In this document: piece by piece, positions 53,895-64,000 of the stretch
How the letters are laid out: every line of letters starts with the position of its first letter
How positions within the stretch are numbered: the stretch's first letter is position 1
Source: Beroe ovata
Lineage: Eukaryota > Ctenophora > Nuda > Beroida > Beroidae
DNA length: 64,000 bases
Assembly (NCBI GenBank): GCA_946803715.1
Contig: CAMPET010000089.1
Span: forward strand, 127,059 to 191,058
Direction: 5' to 3'
Made by a program: the position numbers and the translations under genes
Notes under the pieces: model-generated
The model's input: only the letters and a program-made list of their open reading frames with translations
Told to the model about the DNA's origin: nothing
The model's database searches: none

Positions 53895-55491
53895 AATTTA
53901 GAAACATATTTCTACAACAATATGAAGTGAATTTACAGTTCCATAACCATATCATAACACATGTATTCAATATTTACACGCAAATCAAGCTTATAAAATC
54001 TAAATTTGTGACAACTGAATTATTATGACAAATTTATAGTCATTCTGACGAGTTATGAATAAACAATTTCGATATTTACTCTATTTACAATTTTCATAGA
54101 ACTCTTATTAGTATATTTACAAGGAAATCATAAACAAGTTCTGACAATATAGCTGTAATTTCTGAAAGTGTATCTGAGAGTGTATCTGAAAGTACCAAGT
54201 GGACAATCTGAACTGATTACTGAGTGTTAATGAACAAGTTGCACTGGGTCATCTTCCTTTCTCAGGCCCAGTTTAACCAGGAAATCCTTCTCCATGACCA
54301 GGTAGTCGTTGTAGTTTTTCTTCAGACGCTCTTCTTCCTCCTCGTCTGTTTCCAGAACTCCGGGGATTTGTGGCGCGGCGGCCGCCACAGCCTCGCCGCG
54401 CGTTGCGTCCCGGTCCTGACGTGGTGTCAAGTGAGGAGGAATGTGGTGTCAAGTGAGGAGATGTGGTGTCAACCGTGCTGAATTCGGTTGTGACAAGAGT
54501 CAGTAAGTGTAGTGTCAGCAACAGTGGGTTTTCTGTGAAATGTGGCTCAAACAAATCAAGAGACTAAGTCTAGTTCAACGTCTGAACTACTGCCTTATTG
54601 GTGATAAACGGTGGGTTTCAAGAAGTCGCACATTCGTCAAAGTACTCAATGGTTTACATTTCCACGTGAAACATCTCACCTTATAGTACTCANAATTTAG
54701 AAACATATTTCTACAACAATATGAAGTGAATTTACAGTTCCATAACCATATCATAACACATGTATTCAATATTTACACGCAAATCAAGCTTATAAAATCT
54801 AAATTTGTGACAACTGAATTATTATGACAAATTTATAGTCATTCTGACGAGTTATGAATAAACAATTTCGATATTTACTCTATTTACAATTTTCATAGAA
54901 CTCTTATTAGTATATTTACAAGGAAATCATAAACAAGTTCTGACAATATAGCTGTAATTTCTGAAAGTGTATCTGAGAGTGTATCTGAAAGTACCAAGTG
55001 GACAATCTGAACTGATTACTGAGTGTTAATGAACAAGTTGCACTGGGTCATCTTCCTTTCTCAGGCCCAGTTTAACCAGGAAATCCTTCTCCATGACCAG
55101 GTAGTCGTTGTAGTTTTTCTTCAGACGCTCTTCTTCCTCCTCGTCTGTTTCCAGAACTCCGGGGATTTGTGGCGCGGCGGCCGCCACAGCCTCGCCGCGC
55201 GTTGCGTCCCGGTCCTGACGTGGTGTCAAGTGAGGAGGAATGTGGTGTCAAGTGAGGAGATGTGGTGTCAACCGTGCTGAATTCGGTTGTGACAAGAGTC
55301 AGTAAGTGTAGTGTCAGCAACAGTGGGTTTTCTGTGAAATGTGGCTCAAACAAATCAAGAGACTAAGTCTAGTTCAACGTCTGAACTACTGCCTTATTGG
55401 TGATAAACGGTGGGTTTCAAGAAGTCGCACATTCGTCAAAGTACTCAATGGTTTACATTTCCACGTGAAACATCTCACCTTATAGTACTCA
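53895..55491. repeat. 798-bp tandem duplication around an N
   Basis: 53895-54692 and 54694-55491 are the same length and appear identical wherever I compared them, joined by a single N at 54693. Each copy holds the last DNAI3 exon and its 3' flank. Identity plus the N at the join indicates a scaffolding artefact, the same segment being placed twice, rather than a biological repeat. Confidence 0.85.
54227..54415 (-). pseudogene. Extra copy of the last DNAI3 exon
   Basis: Identical to the exon at 55026-55214 (starts DRDATRGEAVAAAA, ends DDPVQLVH stop). It lies in the downstream copy of the 798-bp duplication and is not needed for the gene. Most likely an assembly duplicate. Confidence 0.75.
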
Positions 55492-58400
55492 AGTCTAGCT
55501 GACTCTCTCTCAAAGTAGATGGACATTGCATTCAGCTCATTCTGAGACGCTTGTCGCAGACTCCATGGTACCTCCAGAATGTGTAGTGTTCCAAAGTCGT
55601 CCCCAACTCCGAGCAAACTCTGAGGAAAGTGTGTTTGTGTGTTTGTGTGTGTGTGTGTNGTGTGTGTGTGTGTGTGTGTGTTTGTGTGTGTGAGTGTGTG
55701 TTAATTAGTGCACACTGTTAATTACCAATGAATACCGACAAGTGCACTGGGGTAATGTAGAGATTAGAGAAGCGGGCATGTTATGAGTAAAGGTGAAGTC
55801 TCATGGGATGAGAATATGATACTCAGCATCCAATACTAATTTATCACAGGGATACATTACCTGAAAGGGGTAATAACCAGTTTCGAAGGGTACATTACCT
55901 GTTTTGAGGACACTTTGTAGGGTACAAGGGATGTAATAGCCGATGATGAGATGTTCTGGCTCATGCTGGGCTCGTGAGACCGATCCATCAGATCCCACAC
56001 ATCAATGTTTCCATCCTCTCGACCAATGTAAAACACCTGCGGAATAATCAATGTAACACACCTGACACAATGGAAAACAAGAGGAAAGGAGAAGTGGAGA
56101 GACAGAGAGAAAAGTGGGTTGGGGTGATTGTTCATTTTTGTTGTTTGAACATCTAAAATAACCAATCACTGAAGGGGGGTACAAACAGTTCATTTCGCCA
56201 AATCAGCCAATCAGAAGATCGTCTATCCAAACATACCCCCGGCCGAGTTAGACTCCATGCTGCTGCAGAATACTTCACGGAAGATCGCGATGTTTGCAGG
56301 ATCTCGGACTCTCCCTCCTTCCAAATACTCAGACTCCACCTGGAGGGTACATGGGAGTGAGGATCTCATGTCCTCGGTATAAATGAGGAGTGTAATGTAC
56401 CATCTACAGCAAGTGATCTATAAATAGCTATGTGAGCAAGCGTGATCTTAATAATATCCCAAAATAAACTATCGTGATAGAATCATATTTAGACAAATGA
56501 GATCCATTGTTGGAGCCAGCATCTTCCTATCCAATATCCATTATGATCATTATCCAGAGGTTTATACGTCACTCTTACCCTCCCACACTCATTATGATGT
56601 GGCTGTAGAATGGTGATCTGAGCAGACAGTGAACAGGGCCAGCGTGGGTTGAGATGGCGTACTGCGGTTTGGAACTGACCAACTTCCCGCTCTCAGGGTC
56701 CTTCTCCGCTTTCCAGTCCGTGTAAATCATAAACCCGTCCTCGGTTCCGGCAAAGAACTTCGTGTTCACTCCCTCCACCTATAGCAGAAGTGATATCAGG
56801 GGATATCCGGAGAGAGTAGAGGGATGGGAAGGATCGTGAAGAAGGAAGTGGATTACTGGAGGTGTGAGAAGTTAAAATCATATCAGAGAGAGAGAAAGTG
56901 AGAGTGTTCAAAAGCCTTGTTATCAGCTCCGGTTTCTACCTCAACAGGGCGTTGCCTAGCAACAGATGAATTGCTCCTGTGGATAAGAGGAGGGTTGCCG
57001 GAAACCAGGTTCTGCATGCGTGCCTTGATGATCTGCAGTTGTTGGGAGATGGAGATCGTCACTCCAGGGTGGAGTCCTGGTCCGGTCAGCTTGGAGAGTG
57101 GCACCACGTTCATCGGNCTGAGGGAATTTTCAAGCTAGCTCATCGGGATATCCGTGAAAATTACATTTTCTTTTCAGATGAGAGGTTTGAAGTCACGTGA
57201 CACATAGCACTTTAGGGAAGCAAGATGGGGCTTAGAATTGGTCGGGAGTCGATTCAGCGTACAAAAATACATAGAGATCAATAGCATAAGTACGAAAGTG
57301 GAATAAAAAATTTTCGTCGAATTTCAGATCTCAGTTGCGGTAGAAGATGAAGCGAGTGATCCCACACTTTTCTACTTCGATGCCAAAAACCGCCAAATTT
57401 AGTTTCACCGGAACAATTGTGAAAATGAATGTTTCAGGACTATTTTTTGACGTAGAATCCGATTCTGGAAGAATTTTGGAGCTAGCTCATCGGGATATCC
57501 GCGTAAATTCCGAATTCTCTTCAGATATGGCATTTGACACCACTTCTTCATACCACTCATGACGGCTCCCCTCTACCTGTAGGTCAAGATGGGAGAAGGT
57601 GGAGGGTATGGAACTGAACTTCTCGGCAGCTGTCTCCTTCTCCTTCTTAGCCTGAGTCCCCAGTCCCGCACCTAGGCCCACGGGGCCCGATGATTTCTGC
57701 ATTCTGATATCCCAAAACATGACATTTCCGTCGATACCAGCTGTCACGAGTTGACACGACACCTGGGAATAGAGGAGCTGGTTATTTTGGGATGATTGTC
57801 AGAGGAGTGATGTTGGAGGGATCCATAACTAGAGGTATGCTTATACTCTAGAGTGGTAATTCTAGAGTGGTAATTCTAGAGTGGTAATGCTAGGGTGGTA
57901 ATGCTGGATATTGTATGGGCTCATCGATCATTTGTCGAGAGTATTGAATTGCAAACAATACTCTTGATAACAATACCTCGAACATGCTATAGCAAATCAA
58001 CCTGCAAATCATAGTGGAGCTCTCCGCTGCTGGATTGAAATTAACAAGAACATCCACCCTCTCTCACACTCATGATACTCATCAATAACCACCCTCATTA
58101 GTACATACCTGAGCCTTGTTCTCAACAGGCACACCCATTCTAGCCACTTCAATAGAGTCTGGCAGCCATATCAGATCCATGATTGCCATCTTGTGACTAG
58201 AGTCAATGGAGGAGACTGCCGCATAATGGACAACCTGACAGAGAAATGCGACATTACGGAAAGATTTCAGACAGACAGACAGACAGACAGATAGACACAG
58301 ACACACAGACAGTAGACACACAAACAGTAGACACACATAAAAAGACACACACACACACACACACACCGGTGATCGCTGGTACTCCACATCGAACATATCA

Positions 58401-60990
58401 CTCCGTGTTTTGTTAGCCCGGGCTCCAGCGTTCTTGTGATTCCGTAGTCTAGCCTCGTGCTGACTAATATCCCACAACACAACCTGTGACATGATTATTA
58501 CAGGAGCTGTAACCAATGTAGCATTGATCAATCATCATATGGGTATTAAATAGTCCTCAAGATTTCTCAGTAACTCAAATAAATTCATCGTGTGTCTGAC
58601 GTCACCCACAGATACATACATGCACATTGCACACTGATAGGAGTAGAAAATGTAGAGTTCACTATTTGATTATAGTGAAGATCCAGTGTCAGAAGTGACA
58701 GATTGCTCTAGCCGATCAGAATCAGAAAATTCTCTTGACAAAGTAAATTGACAAATTCAACATGTGAAGTCAGCTCAGAACAGACAAATGTGACAAATTC
58801 TGTGCTTGTAAAGGTATAATGACTTATGATATGATAAGATACGGTAGAAAGAAAATCAATCGGTAGAAAACATCGAGAAGAATCATTCTTGTCAGAGAAA
58901 TTGGGAATCATATGAGAAGAAACTATCGAATATTCTCAGACCTGTCCGTTGATACATCCCGCAGCCACGATATTAGGATCTGTAGGGTTGAATCTGAAGC
59001 AGTAGATGTCCTCCGGGGCCTCCAGAACAAGTTGCGGGTGTATCGGATCGGAGAATCCCCAAATCAGGATGAGGGATGGTGTCATAAGAATTCGGGTGGA
59101 AACATCAACCCGGTCGTCATATTTCAGTTTCTCTGTGTATGTGACCGCCACAATGCCTGCAAGAAGAGGATATGGCGGGAAAATCGAAAAATCAAGGACT
59201 GTCCGTCCAAAATATCCAGTTATTCTCCGAAGAGTCAGAAACAGACACAGCTCAATGAATGTTGTTAACAATAATCTACCTTTGATCGATGGATGCCAGT
59301 CGATGTGAGCAATACTCTTGTTTTTACTGAATTCTAGATCAGTGAATGACTGGTACTCTTTGAGATTGTTATCTGCTTTGTTCCCAAACACACCATCCAC
59401 ATCAACCAACTCGTTGTAATCGTCTGTGAAAACGAGTCTAGATAAAACACGAGAACCGATCATAAACAAACAATCCATTGTCAATCTAACTGATCGATCA
59501 TACCTGCAAAGACATCCATGATCTCATTCTGTTGTAGCGCCAGTTTAAACCTCGGACACACGTCTTCCACAAACTTAGCCAGCTCCTTGGACTTGTTAAT
59601 CTTGTCCAGCTGAGCCTGGGGCAGAGTGCGCGGCACGTACTGCGACACCGCTGCACGTGGCTTCTTCCATTCCGTCTGACACGCTTTCTCGCACGTTTCC
59701 ATGACATTCTGCGTGGCGGTGTCGTGTTCCTGTCGGTGGGTGTCGAATGTGTTGTCCTCAAATGAGGCACACTCGATGTAAGCATCCTTCGCAGCGTCTA
59801 TGTTCCTGCGTGAGAGAGGGAATGATAGGATATGGTGAAGTATTCAGAAGTGATCCAATCAAATTCTGCTAACTCGTCCTTAATTAATTATTGATCATTC
59901 AATGAAAATGTGTAATTACCTATATGCGGAGGAATGAAATCACAATACCTGTCCTCAAATTTGCATGGGGATCCGAAAAGTCGTCTCTTCCGTTGGATCA
60001 TGAAGGTGATCAGCGATCGCGAGGTGGTTAGTATCTCTTCCTCTAGGTCCGCCTCACTGCCCAGCTCATTCCAGGGAGCGGGTGTGCTGGGCAAGTCCTT
60101 CAGTACAATATCCTCCAGGGCAATGTCCTCATAGGGGATCTCATCATCTGCACCAGCCCCATCCTCCCCTGCTACACCATCCTCTGTTAATACTGCCGTG
60201 TTAACAACATACACACACGGGTTGTTAATAACAACATTGAACATTCAAATGTTGCTACTTAAATTCGCTAAAAGAAAAGTTTGAAAATAGTTCATATAAA
60301 GCGAGACCTCCTTCAGCAGCCTCCTCCTCGACTGGCTTGATCGATTCGAAATATNGACAAGGGACCCGAGAGATTCGGATGAGGAGTCGAGGGATGAGAG
60401 TGTCTTGGTCGATTCTGAGGTCGAGGATAGTGATATCGACTTAGATATCACTGACGAGTCCGAGGATGAGGACGAGTGATGATGTTTGTTGCCACTTTTT
60501 CAGAGAAATCTACGTCTCGTTTTATTTCAATTAAAGTGACAAAACATTATAAAAACAAAAATCTCAGAAAATTTTAAAAAATTTCATAAAATTGAATTGA
60601 ATTTTCCAAAAATTAGATATTAGAATCCCGGTTGGAATCCCGGTTAATTTCACGATTTTTACCGGGACCGGGATCCCGGCAAATAGGCCAATTTTGACCG
60701 GGACCGGGATTTTGCCGGGATCCCGGTCGATCCTTGGTCACCTGTGTGGAGAAGAGACGGGGTGCAAAATTAGTGCGATAAGATCACCAAAATTCCGTGA
60801 TAGACAGTGGAGAAGAGATGAATATGACCCTTTTTTGCCGTGCTAAGAATAAGATAGACCCAAGATGTAGGAACCCCTTATCTCAATTGTAATAACCGCG
60901 AACCTGTTCGTCACAGACACAGTCGTATATCTTCTGAGAGCCGCCAGCCACGAAAAGTGGCTTCATGTACGGGGGTAATTCGTCCGCCAT
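55026..60990 (-). CDS. DNAI3: Axonemal dynein intermediate chain DNAI3 (WDR63), incomplete
   Basis: Exons: 60990-60904 (MADELPPYMKPLF), start of the next exon at 60741 (VTKD, then lost), 60354-60308 (fragment after an N), 60183-59949, 59805-59504, 59423-59280, 59156-58942, 58483-58367, 58234-58109, 57762-57577, 57116-56940 (start lost at an N), 56778-56579, 56339-56237, 56036-55899, 55619-55479, 55214-55026 (stop TAA). DNAI3 is an intermediate chain of the inner-arm dynein I1/f complex, with a WD40 propeller. Diagnostic matches to human WDR63 include ALQQNEIMDVF, LKEYQSFTDL, LILIWGFSDPIHPQL, AAGCINGQ, VFYIGREDGNIDVWD and GTLHILEVPW. Joins away from the Ns are in phase. About 100-150 residues near the N-terminus and a shorter stretch in the middle are missing at the joins at 60355 and 57117. 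Confidence 0.93.
55630..55710. repeat. (GT)n microsatellite with N at 55659
   Basis: A GT/GTTT repeat next to the acceptor of the DNAI3 exon 55619-55479. The single N inside probably marks an unresolved repeat length. Confidence 0.85.
57118..57576. repeat. Two copies of a roughly 65-bp segment about 345 bp apart in a DNAI3 intron
   Basis: The phrase GCTAGCTCATCGGGATATCCG with its flanks (AATTTT before, TTCTTTTCAGAT or TTCTCTTCAGAT after) occurs at about 57122-57190 and 57468-57537. The period of about 345 bp suggests part of a satellite or transposon with repeated ends. It is cut on the left by the N at 57117, where the adjacent DNAI3 exon is also broken. Some frames here are open (for example LELAHRDIR), hinting at decayed coding sequence. 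Confidence 0.55.
60356..60478 (+). mobile_element. Possible transposon gene tail (acidic C-terminus), fragment
   Basis: From the N at 60355 to TGA at 60478 one frame is open and reads as a strongly acidic tail (RDSDEESRDESVLVD, then SDIDLDITDESEDEDE). It is followed by a 3'-UTR-like AT-rich stretch with CAATTAAAG at about 60529-60537. Acidic tails of this type end many DDE transposase genes. The sequence is on the strand opposite DNAI3 and replaces the missing DNAI3 exons, so it is either an insertion or a wrong scaffold join. The element family cannot be named from 40 residues. Confidence 0.35.
60600..60735. repeat. CCGGGA-rich tandem repeat
   Basis: Many overlapping ACCGGGACCGGGATCCCGGC and related palindromic units. 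They begin immediately inside the second DNAI3 exon after VTKD, so this exon is disrupted by repeat DNA or by assembly. Confidence 0.7.
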
Positions 60991-63749
60991 CCTACGGAAT
61001 AATGGACATGTTAGTAGGCACTTTGACGAGTACGACCATTGGGTGTAACTATGGTCGACTGTGATAGACTGTGGTCTGAAACAGACTTAGGGAATACCTA
61101 ATTGAGTGAGGAAATCTATGGTAGTCAAGATGAATCATATAATCGGTGTGGTGAGTGGTATCAATGATAATCGCCCGATCGATAGTTTTGAAACATATTC
61201 TACTGTACCCCACACGCACACACGCACACACACGTCGCAATATGCTGTTTCATCTAGCAAATTCTCTACGAACTATAATAACCCACGATTAACGCTATTG
61301 AATATTTGTTGATACACAACAGTATTTACAGGACTCATACTATGATGAAGGAAGCTTACATGCACATTATGCATGATGATTCATCATGATAATGTAATTC
61401 ACCATATTTCATTATTATGAAGCTATCAATACGAATTATGAGACATGAGCTTCTGTCTCAGCTGATATAACCGATTCAATGATGTTGTACTGACATAAAA
61501 CGCACGATCAATGAGCATACAACGCACGATCATACAGACAGCTCTCCGACAAGCACCTCATAATCTGGCGTCTTGCTGTCTCTCTCTCTGTGTGACAGTC
61601 AGACTGACTCTGGCGGCGTCAAAGTTGGAGCAAGTGGTACAGACAGACATACAGTGATCATAGAACTAAGTTATTACCTACTGTGATTGCTACACTCTAA
61701 TCTGGTAGTTATAGCTTGTATCAGTGTAGTAGTGTGTAACACTACTCAATAATGGCGCACTCTATACGAGTATATGATGGGAGATCATTGTATTGAGCGT
61801 GATTTTTCGCATCGATGGATCAATACCAATTCTCGTTTATCAAAGAAGTCCGCAGTAGACTTGGCTCATGCATCAAGATGAGAATATTTGAAACAAATCA
61901 CGGAAAACCGGGTGGGTGGCTTTGCTGAACAAGGAGTGAATGAGGGAATATTCGGAAGATGATCAACTTCATTGTTCATTGAAATTAGATTATCAATTCA
62001 GGTGGCTGAGTTTATTTGAAACATTCATGGTGCCAAATTTACATTTCAAGAAGTTATAAGAGTAGGGCCTGGAACTGATAATTAGAGATTCTTTAAATTA
62101 TCAACAGTTATTCAATAATGAATAACCAAGCCCTGTGAATTTTAGCACCGAGAGATCAAACAAAATCCGATAAATTGTCGGATGATTTCCGAAAAACCTT
62201 TGCCGAGTCGAATTTCTAACCACACGAAGTGCATTTGTACACACCGTAGTCTAACAGATCGTGAGTAGAATGTACACTTGTAACATGCAGATATTTTAAA
62301 CTGTAACAAGTCCATGCACTCCATCTCCACAAATAGACACACACATATACATACACACACACACACAAACACACACACAGACACACAGACACACACACAC
62401 AGACACACACACACATACACAAACACACATCTGTAGTACTGTGTGGAGCGGTTTTTTGACCATTCACTTCATGCTCATTGCTTCAATGAGAATTGTAATG
62501 GTATGAAAAAGGGGTTGATGGTGATAAGCAGACTTAGTTTCATCACAGACTCTTATAATCACACTCATTACCAACGCATGCATCAGTAAAATCTAAACCC
62601 GATTATCACTACTTTAATAACTGGCGAGTTACCATGACAACACTATTACGTGGTACTAGACACATGGTCGGCCGTATCATAGGCTCGGGATTCACAAGAA
62701 GACGTGTTCTACACGCAAACACTCTTCACGAGTCCTGATTAATTGAATTGTCCTCTAGTATACAACGCATACACAGAGATAGACCGTACATAACCGATTC
62801 GGAAATTGTACTGAAATTGGTACGATTGTGGATTAATAAATCTCATAACTTGTGTAATATCGTGTGTGTGTGCGTGTGAAGGGAATTTGACCGATTTGAT
62901 CGTCCAAATAGTGATGGCTCATGGTACTGGTGGCTCGAAAATCGCCATGTTTTTATGAGAGTTTGAGGGAGTAGAAGTGGGGGAAGTATAAGAAAGTCAT
63001 AAAAATAGGTTTATCAAATAATTATTAAAATTGAAAATTGCAAAAACAATAAAAGCGAGGATAATCTAACAATTTCGATTCGAGTTTCCACGAGCATGTC
63101 ACATCATTCTTTCTTTTTAAAATAAAACTTACTCCACCTCATAGTTGTCGAGGGAAGGTAAATCCTTCTAGAACAAGGGCCGAGGAAAGCTTTCATTAGT
63201 GTTCCTGAGTAACTTCGAGTTCACTCTAAATCAGCTTAAACAGGCTTCACAAACACCGTTTTGTCTTATCAATAAGACGAAAACAACACCAAGCAAACAA
63301 TTACAACACACAACACGAGAGTCACTACTTTGCCACTGTAACAACTCTATAGTCACTACTTAACCACAGTTACAGTACTACAGTCACTACTTCACCACAC
63401 TGTGGCAGTGCCTGTAGAGTTGTTGCTGTGGTGACCACAGTCACAGCACTACTGCAGTCACTGCATTGAGTCACTGCATCTCCACTACTTCAGTCACTGC
63501 TGTCAATCCCGACTACAGCAGACAAGACAGTTAAAAAACCGTCAAAAACCGCGAGAAGAGATTAAAACCGTCATTTCCACCATTTTCTCTCATTCCAACA
63601 CCAAGCAACGAGACACGCGCAACACACATTCTCTCATAGGGTCAGACACGCAAGAGTGTGTTGATAAAAGAGCGTAGCGTGGGAAGTTGATGGGCGTGGT
63701 CATCCAGGAGTGGTCGTGGTCGTCCAGGAGTGGTCGTGGTCGACGAGCA
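60991..63749. other. Gene-poor stretch upstream of DNAI3
   Basis: I see no coding exon. It contains a (CA)n cluster at about 61210-61233, a long (CA)n/ACAC array at about 62336-62428, and a run of short imperfect repeats of the type CAGTCACTACTTCACCAC at about 63325-63500. The DNAI3 promoter should lie just above 60990, but no motif stands out. Confidence 0.5.
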
Positions 63750-63956
63750 TCATGACCGTGAAGCTCGGGATGAGGTTGTAGAGGAAGACTCCTCACATTC
63801 AGTATCCATCTTCCAACTCTGCTCCACTATAGCCACCACTTTCTTCTCATATTCCCGCCTGCGGGAAACATTTGGGGTTTGAAACATATTGTTGTGAGGG
63901 TTCTTGATTTGGGCGCGGTTCCAAGACATGTACATGAGATTTTCAAACCTTATGGA
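63750..63956 (-). CDS. Last exon of an unidentified gene running off the right edge
   Basis: An acceptor (GTTTTTAG) precedes 63956. The frame is then open for 68 codons to a TGA at 63750-63752. The reading has normal protein character: SIRFENLMYMSWNRAQIKNP, then a basic heptad SRRREYEKKVVAIVEQSW, then a Glu/Ser tail TECEESSSTTSSRASRS. A second possible acceptor (CCCGCAG before 63858) would shorten it in the same frame. I do not recognise the protein. The rest lies beyond position 64000. Confidence 0.5.
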   Translation of the reverse strand, partial: SIRFENLMYMSWNRAQIKNPHNNMFQTPNVSRRREYEKKVVAIVEQSWKMDTECEESSSTTSSRASRS

Positions 63957-64000
63957 CTAAAAACAATGCTCAGTATTGTTGAGTGTATAATCTTATTACA

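Noticed and set aside
62142-62467. Cysteine/valine-rich frames of 80-95 codons
   Set aside because: They are translations of a long CA repeat.

Overview
The window reads as animal nuclear DNA. It has spliced genes with standard GT-AG introns, an L27 plus multi-PDZ scaffold of the MPDZ/PATJ type, a FET-family RNA-binding protein, an axonemal dynein intermediate chain and a Tudor protein resembling STK31. Introns are mostly short, genes are packed and often nested, and the non-coding DNA carries GCGCGC-rich repeats and CA/GT microsatellites. This fits a small-genome, possibly early-branching animal such as a sponge, but the lineage is inference. Five single N bases (13296, 54693, 55659, 57117, 60355) appear to be scaffold joins, and at least two of them create false tandem duplications.

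Left part (1-31 kb): after about 2.9 kb with no convincing gene, an IQCK homologue (minus strand, 2925-6791) carries a C2H2 zinc-finger gene inside its largest intron. A 39-exon MPDZ/PATJ orthologue (minus, 8450-30727; L27 plus 12 PDZ domains, about 1,990 aa) follows. Its introns host an EF-hand-like gene (15360-16268, minus), an ankyrin/coiled-coil/ART-like fusion gene (18185-21311, plus), a small secreted Cys-rich protein (27687-28157, plus) and a tRNA-Ser(GCT) (24306-24387, plus). I joined the exons by eye. In both genes every junction keeps phase and the totals divide by three.

Middle (32-48 kb): RPF1 (ribosome biogenesis, Brix domain; plus, 32288-34319) has one intron with U12-type signals. 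Then comes a run of eight intronless genes on the plus strand, 35454-47897, all encoding RanBP2-type zinc fingers. They are a FET (FUS/EWSR1/TAF15-like) gene, a 12-finger gene, four small RGG/SR-rich three-finger genes (two nearly identical), a seven-finger gene and a large divergent zinc-ribbon gene. Each start codon lies 1-23 nt after a 3'-splice-acceptor-like site. That suggests a shared 5' leader, by trans-splicing or by alternative splicing from a common first exon.

Right part (48-64 kb): a small unknown gene; an STK31-like Tudor/coiled-coil gene (13 exons) that stops where the pseudokinase of vertebrate STK31 would begin; and, tail to tail with it, a DNAI3/WDR63 dynein intermediate chain (minus), interrupted by assembly joins and repeat DNA. 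The last exon of an unidentified minus-strand gene lies at the right edge. Shared themes are RNA binding (FET and the zinc-finger array, RPF1, Tudor) and cilium/germline genes (IQCK, DNAI3, STK31-like).
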